From Ophiothrix spiculata (taxonomy: Eukaryota > Echinodermata > Ophiuroidea > Amphilepidida > Ophiotrichidae): a stretch of 30,314 nt of DNA. A program made the translations under genes and the position numbers. Where the stretch lies: assembly GCA_000969725.1 (NCBI GenBank), contig JXSR01S073382.1, one strand, 5' to 3'. Position 1 is the stretch's first letter; each line of letters starts with the position of its first letter. Below the pieces are notes generated by a model, which was given only the letters and a program-made list of their open reading frames with translations, ran no database searches and had not been told where the DNA came from. Below are positions 9,255 through 19,099 of the stretch, one piece after another.

Positions 9255-10606
9255 CATTTATTAACCTGTGATTAATTTATAATGTTAATGAATTAGGGCA
9301 GATAAAATAAAATGTGTTAAAGATTGTGAATGCGTTAAAATAAAAAGTAATGTACAGAGTAGAGCATTCTAAGTTTATAGAGCAGTTACAGTAGCTCTGT
9401 TCCTTCCTGGCATGTGATAGCTCAAATGTCATAAAGTGTCACAGACAACATATGTCATGAGATAGTGTGATGCTATCATCTGTAGATATCGCAATGTCTT
9501 GAAAGGTGACTGATGATGTCATACTGGAGTGCTATTTGACCGACTTTCTCATTGGATTCTGGGTGCGTTTCTGTCAAGCAAGTCTGCACAGACTTGTGTT
9601 TTAGATTTCTATCAAACCTCATAACTTTTTAAGATACACATGAAGCAGGGATTTTTGAAACGGCGATGAATCAAGTGAGGATAGTGAGAACAAAGCAAGG
9701 ACTGTAACTCAGTTGGGATCCTCATTCTGTCAGTTATCTTAAAAAATTGTGCTTCTAATTAATGCAGATGATTTATAGTGCAGTTAAGTATTTTTTGGTT
9801 CAAACTCATTTGTTTTACCACAAAATGAATCCCTGACATCAATTCAGTATCGTGGTGATTATGTAACTTCCCCGGTAACTGCTTCACGCACATCCCCTGA
9901 CAACATACTTTTGTATGGTGATCATTTCGATCATGGTTCAAAACTAAAAGAGTAAACCAGTTGCTAAGGTGATAATCGGATTTCATGTAACACTTAGAGA
10001 CTGAATTAGAACAAAATATGAGAGATCACTCCATCCAACAAAAAAATCCCCTTACTATGGCAATCAATAATCAATAATTAAGATTTCACATAACACTACC
10101 AGCAATTTTGTGGATCCAGGACTGACAACAAATCATAGAAGTCTACTTTGAGGATGGTGATATGGTGACACATGTATTTGAAATATAACTGAAAACCTGT
10201 TTTTGACAATTCAACTGCCTACACATCATTCACTTCACTGATTTTCAAAGTTGAATAAACATGAACTTGAGTGACATTGCCCTACTTACTTGCCATTGAC
10301 AAAATTACAACAGAGTTCCTATTGGCATTGTTGACTGTGTTAAGTAGCTAAACAGCGAGGAACTAGAAACAATAGTGCTTTGTTCCATCATGCATAAGTA
10401 TTATCTCAAGTTCAAAGGTCTGAAACCATACATGAATTAGAGTATTGATTGAAAGCTCAATCTGTGTTTTCCATAACATGAACTTATTTGGTTTATTCAA
10501 AGTTCAGACAGCTACATCTAGATTTTTGAAAAGTCAATCAATGTCCTAATAATGACACAACTGACCGCACTGTATATTTGGACTTGCCTTTTGAAACTCT
10601 GACAGG

Positions 10607-10888
10607 TTAACCCTAACTGATCATGTAACTTTTCTCATTTCTAGCCTATCTCCTCGAAAAGGGAAGGGTGCTGAAAAATGTGTGTTTTCACCAGGATTCA
10701 AACCAGTGACCTCCCGTTTCCTAAGCGAGTCATACCCGTAGCAAGCCACCGCGGAGACGCTGCCCGGCCAGCGATTTGGTCCCTGCATATAACCCCCGTT
10801 TATGACGTATCGGGACTTAGCGCATTTTCATGATTTTCTAAAGTGAGATTTAGTGAGATCTGGTTCCTGTTAGCATGGTTAGGGTTAT
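10607..10888. mobile_element. piggyBac-like MITE with tRNA-like core, copy 2
   Basis: TTAA (10607-10610) is followed by CCCTAACTGATC; the right end reads GGTTAGGG then TTAT. On the minus strand the interior has a degraded tRNA-like region (B-box GGTTTGAATCC). It shares with copy 1 the left words (cccta, ttttct, ctatctcctc) and the right words (taacccccg, tatgacgtat, agatttagtgagat). The right TTAT in place of TTAA is a single-base difference in the target duplication. Confidence 0.7.
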
Positions 10889-10899
10889 GTGATTTTTAA

Positions 10900-11018
10900 T
10901 TAACCCTAACTGATCATGTAACTTTTCTCATTTCTAACCCCCGTCTATGACGTATATCGGGACATTTTCATGATTTTCTAAAGTGAGATTTAGTGAGATC
11001 TGGTTCTGTTAGGGTTAT
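10900..11018. mobile_element. piggyBac-like MITE, internally deleted copy 3
   Basis: It starts 11 bp after copy 2 with TTAACCCTAACTGATCATG and ends TTAGGGTTAT. It is almost identical to copy 2 at both ends but lacks about 165 bp of the centre, including all of the tRNA-like part. The deletion joins ctcatttcta directly to acccccgtctatgac. A further right-half remnant ending cagggttaa lies at about 11085-11180. Confidence 0.7.
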
Positions 11019-11729
11019 CTTGGTTTTAGGAGAAAGAAGAAACTTTTGATTTTTTTCATCATTGTGCTCTTATACCTATGCGTTCCAGGTCTTTGACGCT
11101 TTGGGACTAAAACACACCCGGAAAACACATTTTCATGATTTTCTATTAATTTGTGAGATGTGGATCAAGTCAGGGTTAATAGTTATGTCAAAAGCAAAGT
11201 CTGATAATATTGTTAGGGTTACATTCTATTAAAGTTTGAACTTTGCTTCAACTCCAGTATTTAAAAAGTATGTTGTAGACCTATATTTTGTTTTGTATTG
11301 AAAAGACTGATAGTTTTTGTTACACCTTTAGTTTTGACAGGTTATTAGCAAATCGAATTTGATCTGACAGCTTATGAACAGTTTTGTTTTTTGTTTTGTT
11401 CCGAAATATAACTAAACACATCCATTTTAGGAAACCAAAAAAATCAGTAACCCTAGCTGTGCTGAATCCTACAAAATGAGAATAATAGTGATTAGCCCTG
11501 GTATCAGTGCCTTAATTGTCCAACATCACCTGTCCAACAGCCTCTATCCACAGTTGATTGTCCGTGGGAGGGGTGATCAGGGGAACGATGCTAGTTCTAA
11601 ATAGTGATATGTGGGGTTATTGAATTGCTGTTTAGGCAGCATCTGCCAGTGGCTTATGCAAGGGTCAGTTTTAATCTTGAACATCCCTCCTCAAGACTCG
11701 CCTTCCCTTATAAAAAAAATTATTACAAG

Positions 11730-11765
11730 CTCAACGAGCTCTTTACGAGCTTGTTACTCGCTCGT
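11730..11765. repeat. short hairpin cluster around gagctc
   Basis: CAAGCTC is mirrored by GAGCTTG within about 28 bases, with additional cgagctc and ctcgctcg words. It is probably a local palindrome only. Confidence 0.3.
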
Positions 11766-12372
11766 ATTTGAAACAAAACGCGCTTATTTCAAGCTACTAA
11801 TACAAGGTTGCAAGAATTTCCAAAAATGGTTGGCATACTTTTGTACATATATGTGACTTGCTCTCACAAAACCCGGACAAAGTAGGGAAATGATTCCGAT
11901 TTGCCCATATTAAAAATGCTGAAATAACAATTAAAGCTTTAAAATGATGTATTACTTGTCAACATTGCTCAACCTTTTGTCCATAAAAATCACTATTTCC
12001 CTTGAAAATTCCTTTGTTTTCTATTGATTGTGACATGTTCATTGGGCTTTCACTCCATATCTGGCAACTTCGTTCGGGTTTGGTGGGAGCTGGTCACATA
12101 TAGTAAATATAATAAATTAATCTCCTCGAAAAAAAAAGGGGTGTCGCTCGAGTGTGACCTAGTCTTTGTTAAAGACCCTCGGTAATGTCCACGGACCAAA
12201 CGAGCGCCGTAGGCGCGAGTGCTTGCCATAGACGAAAATTTTGCGCAGCAAAATTTGAGTCCGAGGGAGCGTATCTCCTGGTGGTTCCCTTGTGTTTGTA
12301 TTATTGTACAGATACATGGGCAGTAACACTGACTAGTGTGACCAAGCAAACAAGGTTTTGTTTCCTTTTTTT

Positions 12373-12385
12373 GGGGGGGGGGGGG
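12373..12385 (+). repeat. poly-G run of 13
   Basis: A T run is followed by 13 consecutive G bases. This is a simple-sequence tract with no associated gene. Confidence 0.9.
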
Positions 12386-12991
12386 AGGAGGGACTTCAAG
12401 TTCAAATTGTGACATACGATATTGTCAATAGCATGGCTGTACTTCATCAAAATGATTGAAATTAAATGCAATTGAACTTGAGCCAAGTGTATTTCTCAGA
12501 ATTAGGCCCTATAGAGAGTTTGCATTGACCTGGGGGCAACAGGCTCAAGATTAATGCCATAAACCCTGTTCTTGCATTGAATTCTGTGGCTTTATCCTTC
12601 CATGAGTCCACTTACCTCGTCTGTCATTCTTTACCACAATCCAGCAATCAGCTTATTCGCTATAAACAGCACAATGTACTGAAGATTGCAGCTACTGCCA
12701 TCTTTTGTTGTATTCAAATAACACATATAGGGCCTATGCGAAACTCAAACTAGACATTTTATTTACTTCATACTTACTTCATACTACTTTTTTTAAAACA
12801 CAAGACAGTTGGAGTTTGATATCGAACCCATCTGCATTTTATGTTCTCCCATTCATCCATGGAAGACACATCTAGGCCTACATATTGGATATGGCAAAAA
12901 AGTTTGAAATTCATCCCCAAAAACAGGCTTCACTTTGTCTGACAGTCATACCTGAGCTCAATGTGCTAAGACAAACTCCATACACTATATC

Positions 12992-13138
12992 GAGGGTTGA
13001 GAGCCAGAAGGCCGTACCAGTGCACGAAGAAAAAAAGAGCCACAAAGGCATATTTGCACCTTTGTTGCACATGCAAATACGGCCTTATGGCTCTTTTTTT
13101 TTCTTTGCGCAGATATGGCCTTCTGGCTCTCAACCCTC
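12992..13138. mobile_element. 147-bp foldback MITE
   Basis: The first 22 bases (beginning GAGGGTTGAGAGCCAGAAGG) are an exact inverted copy of the last 22. Pairing continues with mismatches to give arms of about 57 nt that include a purine run (gaagaaaaaaagagcca). The loop contains gcacctttgttgc. Two opposing open frames of 86 and 60 codons arise from the symmetry and are not genes. Confidence 0.75.
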
Positions 13139-13495
13139 TAAATGACACTCTACTATTAAACAGCAGTGATTTTTGATCAGCATTTACTATTGTGTGAATG
13201 TATATTGCGGGAGGGTTGCCTCCCTGAGTGTTACAACCTCAATCAGGGAGCTGCACAGAGGGGGTTGATGACATTAAGCTCACAGTGGTCAGATAATGTG
13301 GACTAATTCTGTGTACTAGATGGTGGTCTATTATTTGAAAGAGAACATATTTAGTGTGGGAATTGAGACATCCAGGTATCTAAATGATGATGATAATATA
13401 GCAAGTTTGAAATCATACATGCATATATATTGTCAAATATTAATGAAATGGACAAAATAAGAATCCTGGGATTTCACCAACTTCCCCCCACCCCA

Positions 13496-13840
13496 ATTCT
13501 GTTGGACGCACTGATGTCACAGACTAGAATGCTGTCCTCTGATTGGTCAATTGAGGCTGTTCCATGTTACTCCCTGGCGTGAAACATTGCATTGGAGGTC
13601 AATGAAAAAGTCTATAAAATTTACATTTTCAGCTAAACTAATTTTTGTATCAACCCCTTACTTTGATATATTGTTCAAAAATGTATCTTTCATCTTTGTT
13701 GTAAGTAAATATTAATGAATCAGAGCGGAAACATAAAATATTGTGGAAATATTGGTTCACTCCATAGACATCGCACAGTAAGTTTCACTCCAGTAACAAG
13801 GACTGAGTATGCCAAATTCAACAACTGCGTCCGACAGAAT
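13496..13840. mobile_element. 345-bp element with ATTCTGTTGGACGCA inverted ends
   Basis: ATTCTGTTGGACGCA (13496-13510) is mirrored by TGCGTCCGACAGAAT (13826-13840) with one mismatch. Further in, gttactccctggcgtgaaac at about 13566 pairs with gtttcactccagtaac at about 13782, so inverted similarity extends past the ends. There is no coding content, and no target duplication could be picked out. Confidence 0.5.
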
Positions 13841-14602
13841 AATCTTTGAAGACCCTCATACTAAAATGACTACCTCTAAATTTAATCCACATATGTCAGA
13901 AGGTGCGCAATTGATTTAAAACATTCACATGTAAGCATTTAGTGTAGTTTATACAGCAAAAAGGGCTACATTTTGTATTTAAAAAAAAATGAGGATTGAG
14001 GCATTGGAGAGCATAAGTAGAATGTAGGGCCACAGATTGCAAGGGTCAGAAGCACATGTTTATTAAACTAGTCCAACTTGTAGATGGAAATAAAAGGCAT
14101 AGAATCCTGGTTAAATACTAGTCCAAGGTGCTCAGCCATTAATACTCGATCGCCGACAATCTCTGTTTAATGTCTGAGATAATAGAACATCGAAAAAGCA
14201 GGTTACATTGTTCAAGCTTTTGACCAACATTATTTTGACACTAAGTGTACTTACATCACGATAGTTGTATAGATATAATCCAGTAGATAACATTTCCCAC
14301 TACAACTGTTTATCTGGTCCACATTTTTATTAAAATCCGCTAAAATTCATCAAAATAGAGTGGCACAAGAGAAGAGATCAACGTCGGCCCTGTAATGAGC
14401 CTCTGCGCCCGATTGGCAAACCCATTTTGCTTTAATTTTTTTCATCAAACTCTTCCTGAATAGCCCATATATTTTGTTAAATAATATCATTTATCTAAAT
14501 ATAACAGAAATTAACAGAATTTCCACAATTTGGTTTCTAATTTTGCGCCTTGCGCAATACACATTTCTATAAGTATTTTAGATTTCCCCATATTATCAGT
14601 CA

Positions 14603-14673
14603 GACCTGTTAGTGTAGTGGTAGAATTCTCGCTTGGCGTGCACGGATCTCGGGTTCGATTCTTGCTTTGACCC
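14603..14673 (+). pseudogene. tRNA-Gly-derived pseudo-tRNA
   Basis: The words AGTGGTAGAATTCTCGC and GGGTTCGATTC are those of animal tRNA-Gly and lie exactly 18 bases apart, as in the real gene. The anticodon stem, T stem and acceptor stem do not pair properly, and the loop reads TTGGCGT, so it is unlikely to make a working tRNA. The A- and B-box promoter words look intact and could still attract RNA polymerase III. It lies inside the hAT-like element, so it was either captured or was part of the element from the start. Confidence 0.7.
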
Positions 14674-14884
14674 ATTTATCTAACGATTTTTTCTTCATTT
14701 CTTTTCTTTTTATTTCGGTTATATCCAATCATTTTCTTTGACTTTTCACTCTCTATGATACAATTCTTCTTTTTTTCCCATTCTTTCGTGTGTTTTTTTA
14801 GAGCTACTGATAAATTTGCTAATTTACGGTATTATTACACTTCGCGCGGTAGCAATACCCCGATAGCGAAAAATAGGTATCTTC

Positions 14885-15022
14885 AGATGATCCGTGTGTG
14901 TTTATTAGGAGTACACTTAGGAAACCTGTCATAAAATAATGTTAGGAACATTCATCTCCTTATGGGTATGTGTCACAAACCTTAAGTGTACTCCGATTAC
15001 AACCACAGTTAGCTTCTGAAGT
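14885..15022. repeat. imperfect inner hairpin of the hAT-like element
   Basis: TTCAGA at 14885 and the exact 12-mer GGAGTACACTTA at about 14909 are mirrored at about 14982-14993 and 15017-15022. Arms are about 38 nt with several mismatches and a loop of about 60 nt. It may be a subterminal transposase-binding structure or a nested MITE. Confidence 0.5.
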
Positions 15023-15299
15023 TGGCCAATTTTGACAAAAACGCAATGTATTTCAATGGAACAAATTAGCGATATTTGAGTTTCTGTATAAGAGATTGGA
15101 AATCAGGAAAAGGCTGTTGGGCCGACGTTGATCTCTTCTCTTGAGTGGCACTAAAGTGACAAAAATTTACCTTTCGAAAAATCACAATATGTTTTGTGCC
15201 CAAGCGCCGATTGCCTCATTAATAATTATGAATCCTTCCTACTCCAACAGCTTATCCACTACGTTCGGTTGATCGTGAGAGCAAAATGCGCCACGACAT

Positions 15300-15504
15300 G
15301 GACTGGCGGATTTAGTCTAAAATAGCGTTGGCATTTCCGGGGGATTTACGAGAAAATTGTTTTGATATTACAACATCGCGAGAGATCACAATATAGCAGT
15401 TTAAATATGACTAAAATTTGTCTAAATTCAATAATTTTTCACATTAAGAGCAATGATCAATAACAACAATATTTATATATATTAAACAGAGGAAAAATAA
15501 GACG
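15300..15504 (+). promoter_or_regulatory. possible alternative non-coding first exon
   Basis: A strong donor GACG|GTAAGT ends a stretch at 15504 that follows a locally CpG-containing region (about 15190-15370, with gcgccg, cgttcgg, gatcgtgag, tgcgccacgac). ATGs before the donor run into stops (for instance atgactaaa and atgatcaat), so any exon here would be untranslated. This could be a chance donor: the only support is the splice word and the base composition. Confidence 0.15.
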
Positions 15505-16174
15505 GTAAGTTGTGAAATCAAAATTAAATCACCCGACACCAACTTGCTGTCGGCATAACCCCGCTATATTTATACACTATGTTACGTAGCGCTAGTGGAC
15601 AGAAGAGACACAGCGCTACATCAAGCTAGTTAAATACCTGCCCCTTCCCTCTTTGCAACTGGTCATCACATGTTGGTACCATCAATTTACAGGTCAGTAC
15701 ATCCCTTCAGGTCTAAATTAACATTTCTGTCCCATTCTCTATCCAGAACGTAAACTGTGAATGCCCCTACCCTAAAGCGATAAGCAAAATAGCAATAATC
15801 ACAGAGCACAATATTGAAATTGTCCTCATCCTCAGTTACTGTATTTTGGAGATAAAATGACAGAGATTCTCAAATGATTTCAACTTTTGATGCTCCCACC
15901 TCGAGCAAATTGTGGGTTCAATTGGAGGACTTCAGTAACTGGAGATGGATGTACTTATCTGTGTGACTCAAAGTCAAATATTATGAATTTACAAAAAAGC
16001 GAGTGTGATATTGGTAAATAGATAACGGGCTTGTCATATTGGGACGTGCGTGCTAGATGGTGATTTGTTTTGATAAGATTTCCCTGTTCTATGATGAAAA
16101 GTTTATTTTGTAGTTATGATGAACATTTTTTTTTTTTAGCGATTTAGTTTTTAGATTCAATACAAGTAAACCCG

Positions 16175-16340
16175 TATTCCAGAAAGGTATTTAGATAAAC
16201 CACAGTTTTAACTGAACATCAACTGTCCAGGAATGATACACACTGTTGCAGCTTTCAAGTGGAACAGAACAGCTCAATATAAAGTGGTACTGTTGACAAG
16301 AAATTAAAACCATGGTTAAGCTAAAAACCTTTCTGGAATA
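16175..16340. mobile_element. 166-bp foldback MITE with TATTCCAGAAAGG ends
   Basis: TATTCCAGAAAGGT at 16175 is mirrored by ACCTTTCTGGAATA ending 16340. Inverted similarity continues through tttag, aaacca and gttttaa to give arms of about 37 nt with some mismatches. The outer TA on each side may be the duplicated target, which would fit Tc1/mariner-type MITEs. It is non-coding. Confidence 0.7.
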
Positions 16341-17579
16341 TGTGCTGTATGCTTAAATTGAATCTTTGATTAAAATACCTATCCTGAAATTACACTTTGA
16401 CACCTCACTACCTAGATTCCAACTTTCTGATTAACCCTAAAAGAATCCCCCTTGACACTTTTTTGTTGTATCTCTACCAGTTATTATTTTGTCGCACTGA
16501 AACTTCCTCAATTTTTTCTTTTAAATCCACTATTAACTATCCACTAGTACTACACACTTGATGTTTCATCAATTGGTTTCCGAGATCTTAAAGGGAGGGC
16601 GGGAAATCTGCCCCCACGTACCACCCTCCACTCGGTGTGAGATGGGTCAAAATAACCTGTCTCTCTTAGGATTTAAGATATATCAGAACAATGAGTTCTT
16701 TTCAACAACATCAACTAAACAGGAATATTTATTCTTGGTCACTTGATGGTAAAATCCCATCTTGTTTACAATTTAACTACTGGGTTGCTCTTCTTTCGAA
16801 CTGACATTATTTCATATCTATATAATCAACTCATCATACAATGAGATTACAAAATCAAAGCAAGTAAATAATAACTGATGTTCCAGTTTTGAATGATAAA
16901 CATTGAGGTAAAGAAATTTTCTTTAGTAAATCCCAGCCCCCACATATTGAAATCAAGAACAGGATATTGAAATGTGCTATCAAGTCACAAGTTTATGAGC
17001 TTGCCGTTATATCACAAATTCACCGACTAAATTGATCCGAGTTTTATCGAGGTTGAGCTGGCATCATAAACTAGAACAAAATATTGTTTTTGTTAGGTTT
17101 ACTGAAAAAATGAATGATACCTGTAGAACTACTTTGTTCAATTTCAACCCTTTTGATTTCAATTGAAAGTTTGCTTTACGTTTTCCACTCTTTCAAAATT
17201 TTCTGTTATTTTTTCCTCAATTTTCAATTGTAAGTTTGTTTGTTTTTGTAAAATGTTCTTTAGACTTGGCAGCAGATAAACTAGAAAGTGGTTTTGTACT
17301 TCTTACTGTAGGCCTATAAGGGAAATAGTTGCACAACTCGTTTTTGCGCATTGCATGGAACAAGCTTCAGTAGCATCAATATATTCCTACTTAAATGGTC
17401 GATAAATGTAAAATTGGACAATGGAGCAAAGCTTTGTGGAAGTTAGGATGACAAATTGCAAATGAACTGTGAAATGACACATTTTTGATCCCAGTTAAAA
17501 ATTCTTCATATGAATTGACCATTAAATTATTATGTAGGTGTAGCACCCCTGACAAAGTTACTTAAGGTAAGGTCAAAAC

Positions 17580-17654
17580 CAGGCGGTGCAGGTCGCGATT
17601 AACTAGAAGCTACTAAATTTAGGGACTAGGGATTTCTAAAATGCAAATTTAGGT
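17580..17654 (+). mobile_element. family A fragment
   Basis: The sequence begins aggcggtgcaggtcgcgat and includes ctactaaatttagggactag and gatttctaaaatgcaaattt, matching the left 75 bp of the copies at 1326 and 24327. It stops abruptly where a tRNA-like sequence begins, so it is truncated or rearranged. Confidence 0.6.
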
Positions 17655-17717
17655 GCTTGAACCAATAACCTCTCGATTACAAGTTTGATGCTCTAAAACT
17701 ACTGCGCCATAGTGCTC
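17653..17717 (-). pseudogene. tRNA-like fragment (Thr-like)
   Basis: Read on the minus strand it runs GAGCACTATGGCGCAGTAG, then a loop CTTGTAA that would give a TGT (Thr) anticodon, then GGTTATTGGTTCAAGCAC as a B-box region. The anticodon stem pairs poorly and the 3' half of the acceptor stem is replaced by family A sequence. It is a tRNA pseudogene or the head of a tRNA-derived SINE. Confidence 0.45.
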
Positions 17718-17884
17718 ATTTTTCATGCACATACATAACAAGAAAAGACAATGCCTTAGGGATGCAGGAAAGTAAGATCTTTTGAAGAATTTCATATATA
17801 TCTTCCTAAAACATACATAATGTTATCTGACCTATCTAATCTATAACTAACATCACAAGACTTTCCAAAATGGAGACTCTAATT

Positions 17885-18030
17885 CCCCCCCCCCCCCCGA
17901 CCTCACTAGCTAGCGTTGCTTAGTGGAAAAAAGAGGAGAGAAGGAAAGGTAAAAGAGGGAAGGAGGAAGGGGGAAAAAAGAGAAAAGGGGAAAGAAAGAA
18001 AAAAAAACACAAAGAAATTGAGAACAGAAG
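17885..18030 (+). repeat. poly-C run and purine-rich tract
   Basis: Fourteen C bases at 17885-17898 are followed by an almost pure A/G tract from about 17925 to 18030. The 134-codon open frame starting at 17916 (MLSGKKRREG...) is translated low-complexity purine sequence, not a gene. Confidence 0.8.
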
Positions 18031-18147
18031 TGGCCAACTGTGTGCCAAAAACTGTGGGCTGGACCGGGCTGAAACAAGCCTTACCAAAAAAAAAAAAACC
18101 AACTTGCCAATTCAGACATGGACCCCCTGTTTTATTCCTGAGGAACG

Positions 18148-18311
18148 TTGTTCCCTCTGTTCTGCACTGGCAATCAATGATTGATGTTAAATATTTAATA
18201 CTGATGCGTTTCAGAATTTCAAACTTGGCAATATTTATTAGTCGTTTTGAAACGGCAACCCATCATTTGATAAAAGGATGGTCGATCCTCGGTGCAGAAC
18301 AGAGTGAACAA
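18148..18311. mobile_element. 164-bp MITE with TTGTTC-CTCTGTTCTGCAC ends
   Basis: TTGTTCCCTCTGTTCTGCAC at 18148 is mirrored by GTGCAGAACAGAGTGAACAA ending 18311 with one mismatch. The interior is non-coding. No target duplication is visible. It ends about 370 bp upstream of SAM exon b. Confidence 0.65.
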
Positions 18312-18679
18312 AATTTCTGAAACTTAACAGGACTTACATTATAGATGTAAGTACATAACAATTTATAAATCTAATCTGTTTTTAGAACTTTCTACCTATT
18401 ATGATTCTCACATAATGGAGTGCTGAAAATAGGAAAAACTTAAAAAATGCCCAAAATATTCATTTGCTGCAATATGTATTAAAACATTTATTTGTAGCAG
18501 GTAAGAAGATTCCTTGAGTTCCCTTGCAGAAGTTTGCCCAGGACTCAGGATAGTAATTCACTAATGATCAGATATTTGTACATAAGTTAAATCAAAATGA
18601 ATCTCCTGAAATACATGTTGCCATTCTATCGAGATGTTCTTATAGGTTATATTTACAAATATCTTTGATGTCATTTCAG

Positions 18680-18761
18680 AATCAGCCTTTCCTATTGATA
18701 TTGCCATCGTTGAGAGGGACCATGACTTCTTAGATCAGGATCTTCTGGAAGCAGTAACAAG
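18680..18761 (+). CDS. DLC1: DLC1/STARD13-like RhoGAP, SAM-domain exon b
   Basis: The 82-nt exon lies between acceptor tttcag (18679) and donor ACAAG|GTAAGA. Its first two bases (AA) complete the codon begun with G at 6631, giving Glu. Then come 26 residues, SAFPIDIAIVERDHDF and LDQDLLEAVT, and two bases (AG) of the next codon, most likely Arg. Human DLC1 has FLFPIDISLVKREHDF and LDRDAIEALC at the same spacing, followed by Arg-Arg-Leu-Asn. This is the second half of the SAM helical bundle apart from the last helix. The last helix should be on the next exon, entered in the same phase. Confidence 0.95.
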
Positions 18762-19099
18762 GTAAGATCATGTCAATGCATCATGGACAGGGCCTTTCAC
18801 TTTCTTCTTTGTTGGTTTGTTTTAAATGAAAAAGTGGTGTTGGTGCTTCTGGGTTTCATTAAAATATCTAAACCTTGCCACCATTCAAGCTTTACAAGTC
18901 CATCCTACTCCTGATTCAGATAACAGACCTGTGTAATGTAATCATCGAATCGTTGCCGCCCCATGGTTTGGTATTGCCTGACTTTGGATTTGGTCCTGGG
19001 TTCAAGTTCTGCAGTCAAGTAAAAGAGGCATTTTCATATAGGAATTTGGGTTTTGAATGACCGATGCTTAGAGTTAAGAAGGATCATGGGCAGTGAGTA

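Larger units (their letters stand above)
14358..15150. mobile_element. hAT-like non-autonomous transposon carrying a tRNA-like gene
   Basis: Perfect 25-bp terminal inverted repeats (14366-14390 and 15119-15143; first bases CAAGAGAAGAGATCAACGTC) are bracketed by AGTGGCA on both sides (14359-14365 and 15144-15150). The duplication is 7 bp, or 8 bp (GAGTGGCA) if the last TIR base is counted as flank. An 8-bp duplication and CA...TG ends would fit hAT. The interior of about 730 bp has no transposase but holds a tRNA-Gly-like sequence (14603-14673) and an inner imperfect hairpin (14885-15022). Identical TIRs suggest fairly recent activity. Confidence 0.75.
6632..18679 (+). other. intron 2 of the RhoGAP gene
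   Basis: This is 12.0 kb from GTAAGA at 6632 to the acceptor tttgatgtcatttcag ending at 18679. It contains many short transposon relics, listed separately. Stretches 6660-7340, 7760-8600, 9265-10600, 11180-12120, 12420-12990, 13140-13490, 13845-14355, 15150-16170, 16345-17575 and 17720-17880 hold no gene I recognise. Within them are minor hairpins (6862-6881, GCACCGCG mirrored; 7296-7313, GCACCGT mirrored; 12233-12253, AAATTTTGC mirrored; 15587-15618, TAGCGCT mirrored) and homopolymer runs. Confidence 0.9.

Noticed and set aside
12050-12415. 121-codon open frame on - (and a mirrored 75-codon frame on +)
   Set aside because: It begins with a proline run made by the poly-G tract and shows no domain; its bases include repeat-like CG-rich words (gagcgccgtaggcgcg).
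12885-13148. Opposed open frames of 86 and 60 codons
   Set aside because: They cover the 147-bp hairpin, so they are symmetry artefacts.
14603-14673. Working tRNA gene
   Set aside because: A and B boxes match tRNA-Gly, but acceptor, anticodon and T stems fail to pair, so it is listed as a pseudo-tRNA.
17916-18320. 134-codon open frame on + beginning with a Lys/Glu/Arg-rich run
   Set aside because: The first third is translated purine-rich simple sequence and the rest crosses into a MITE; it is not a gene.
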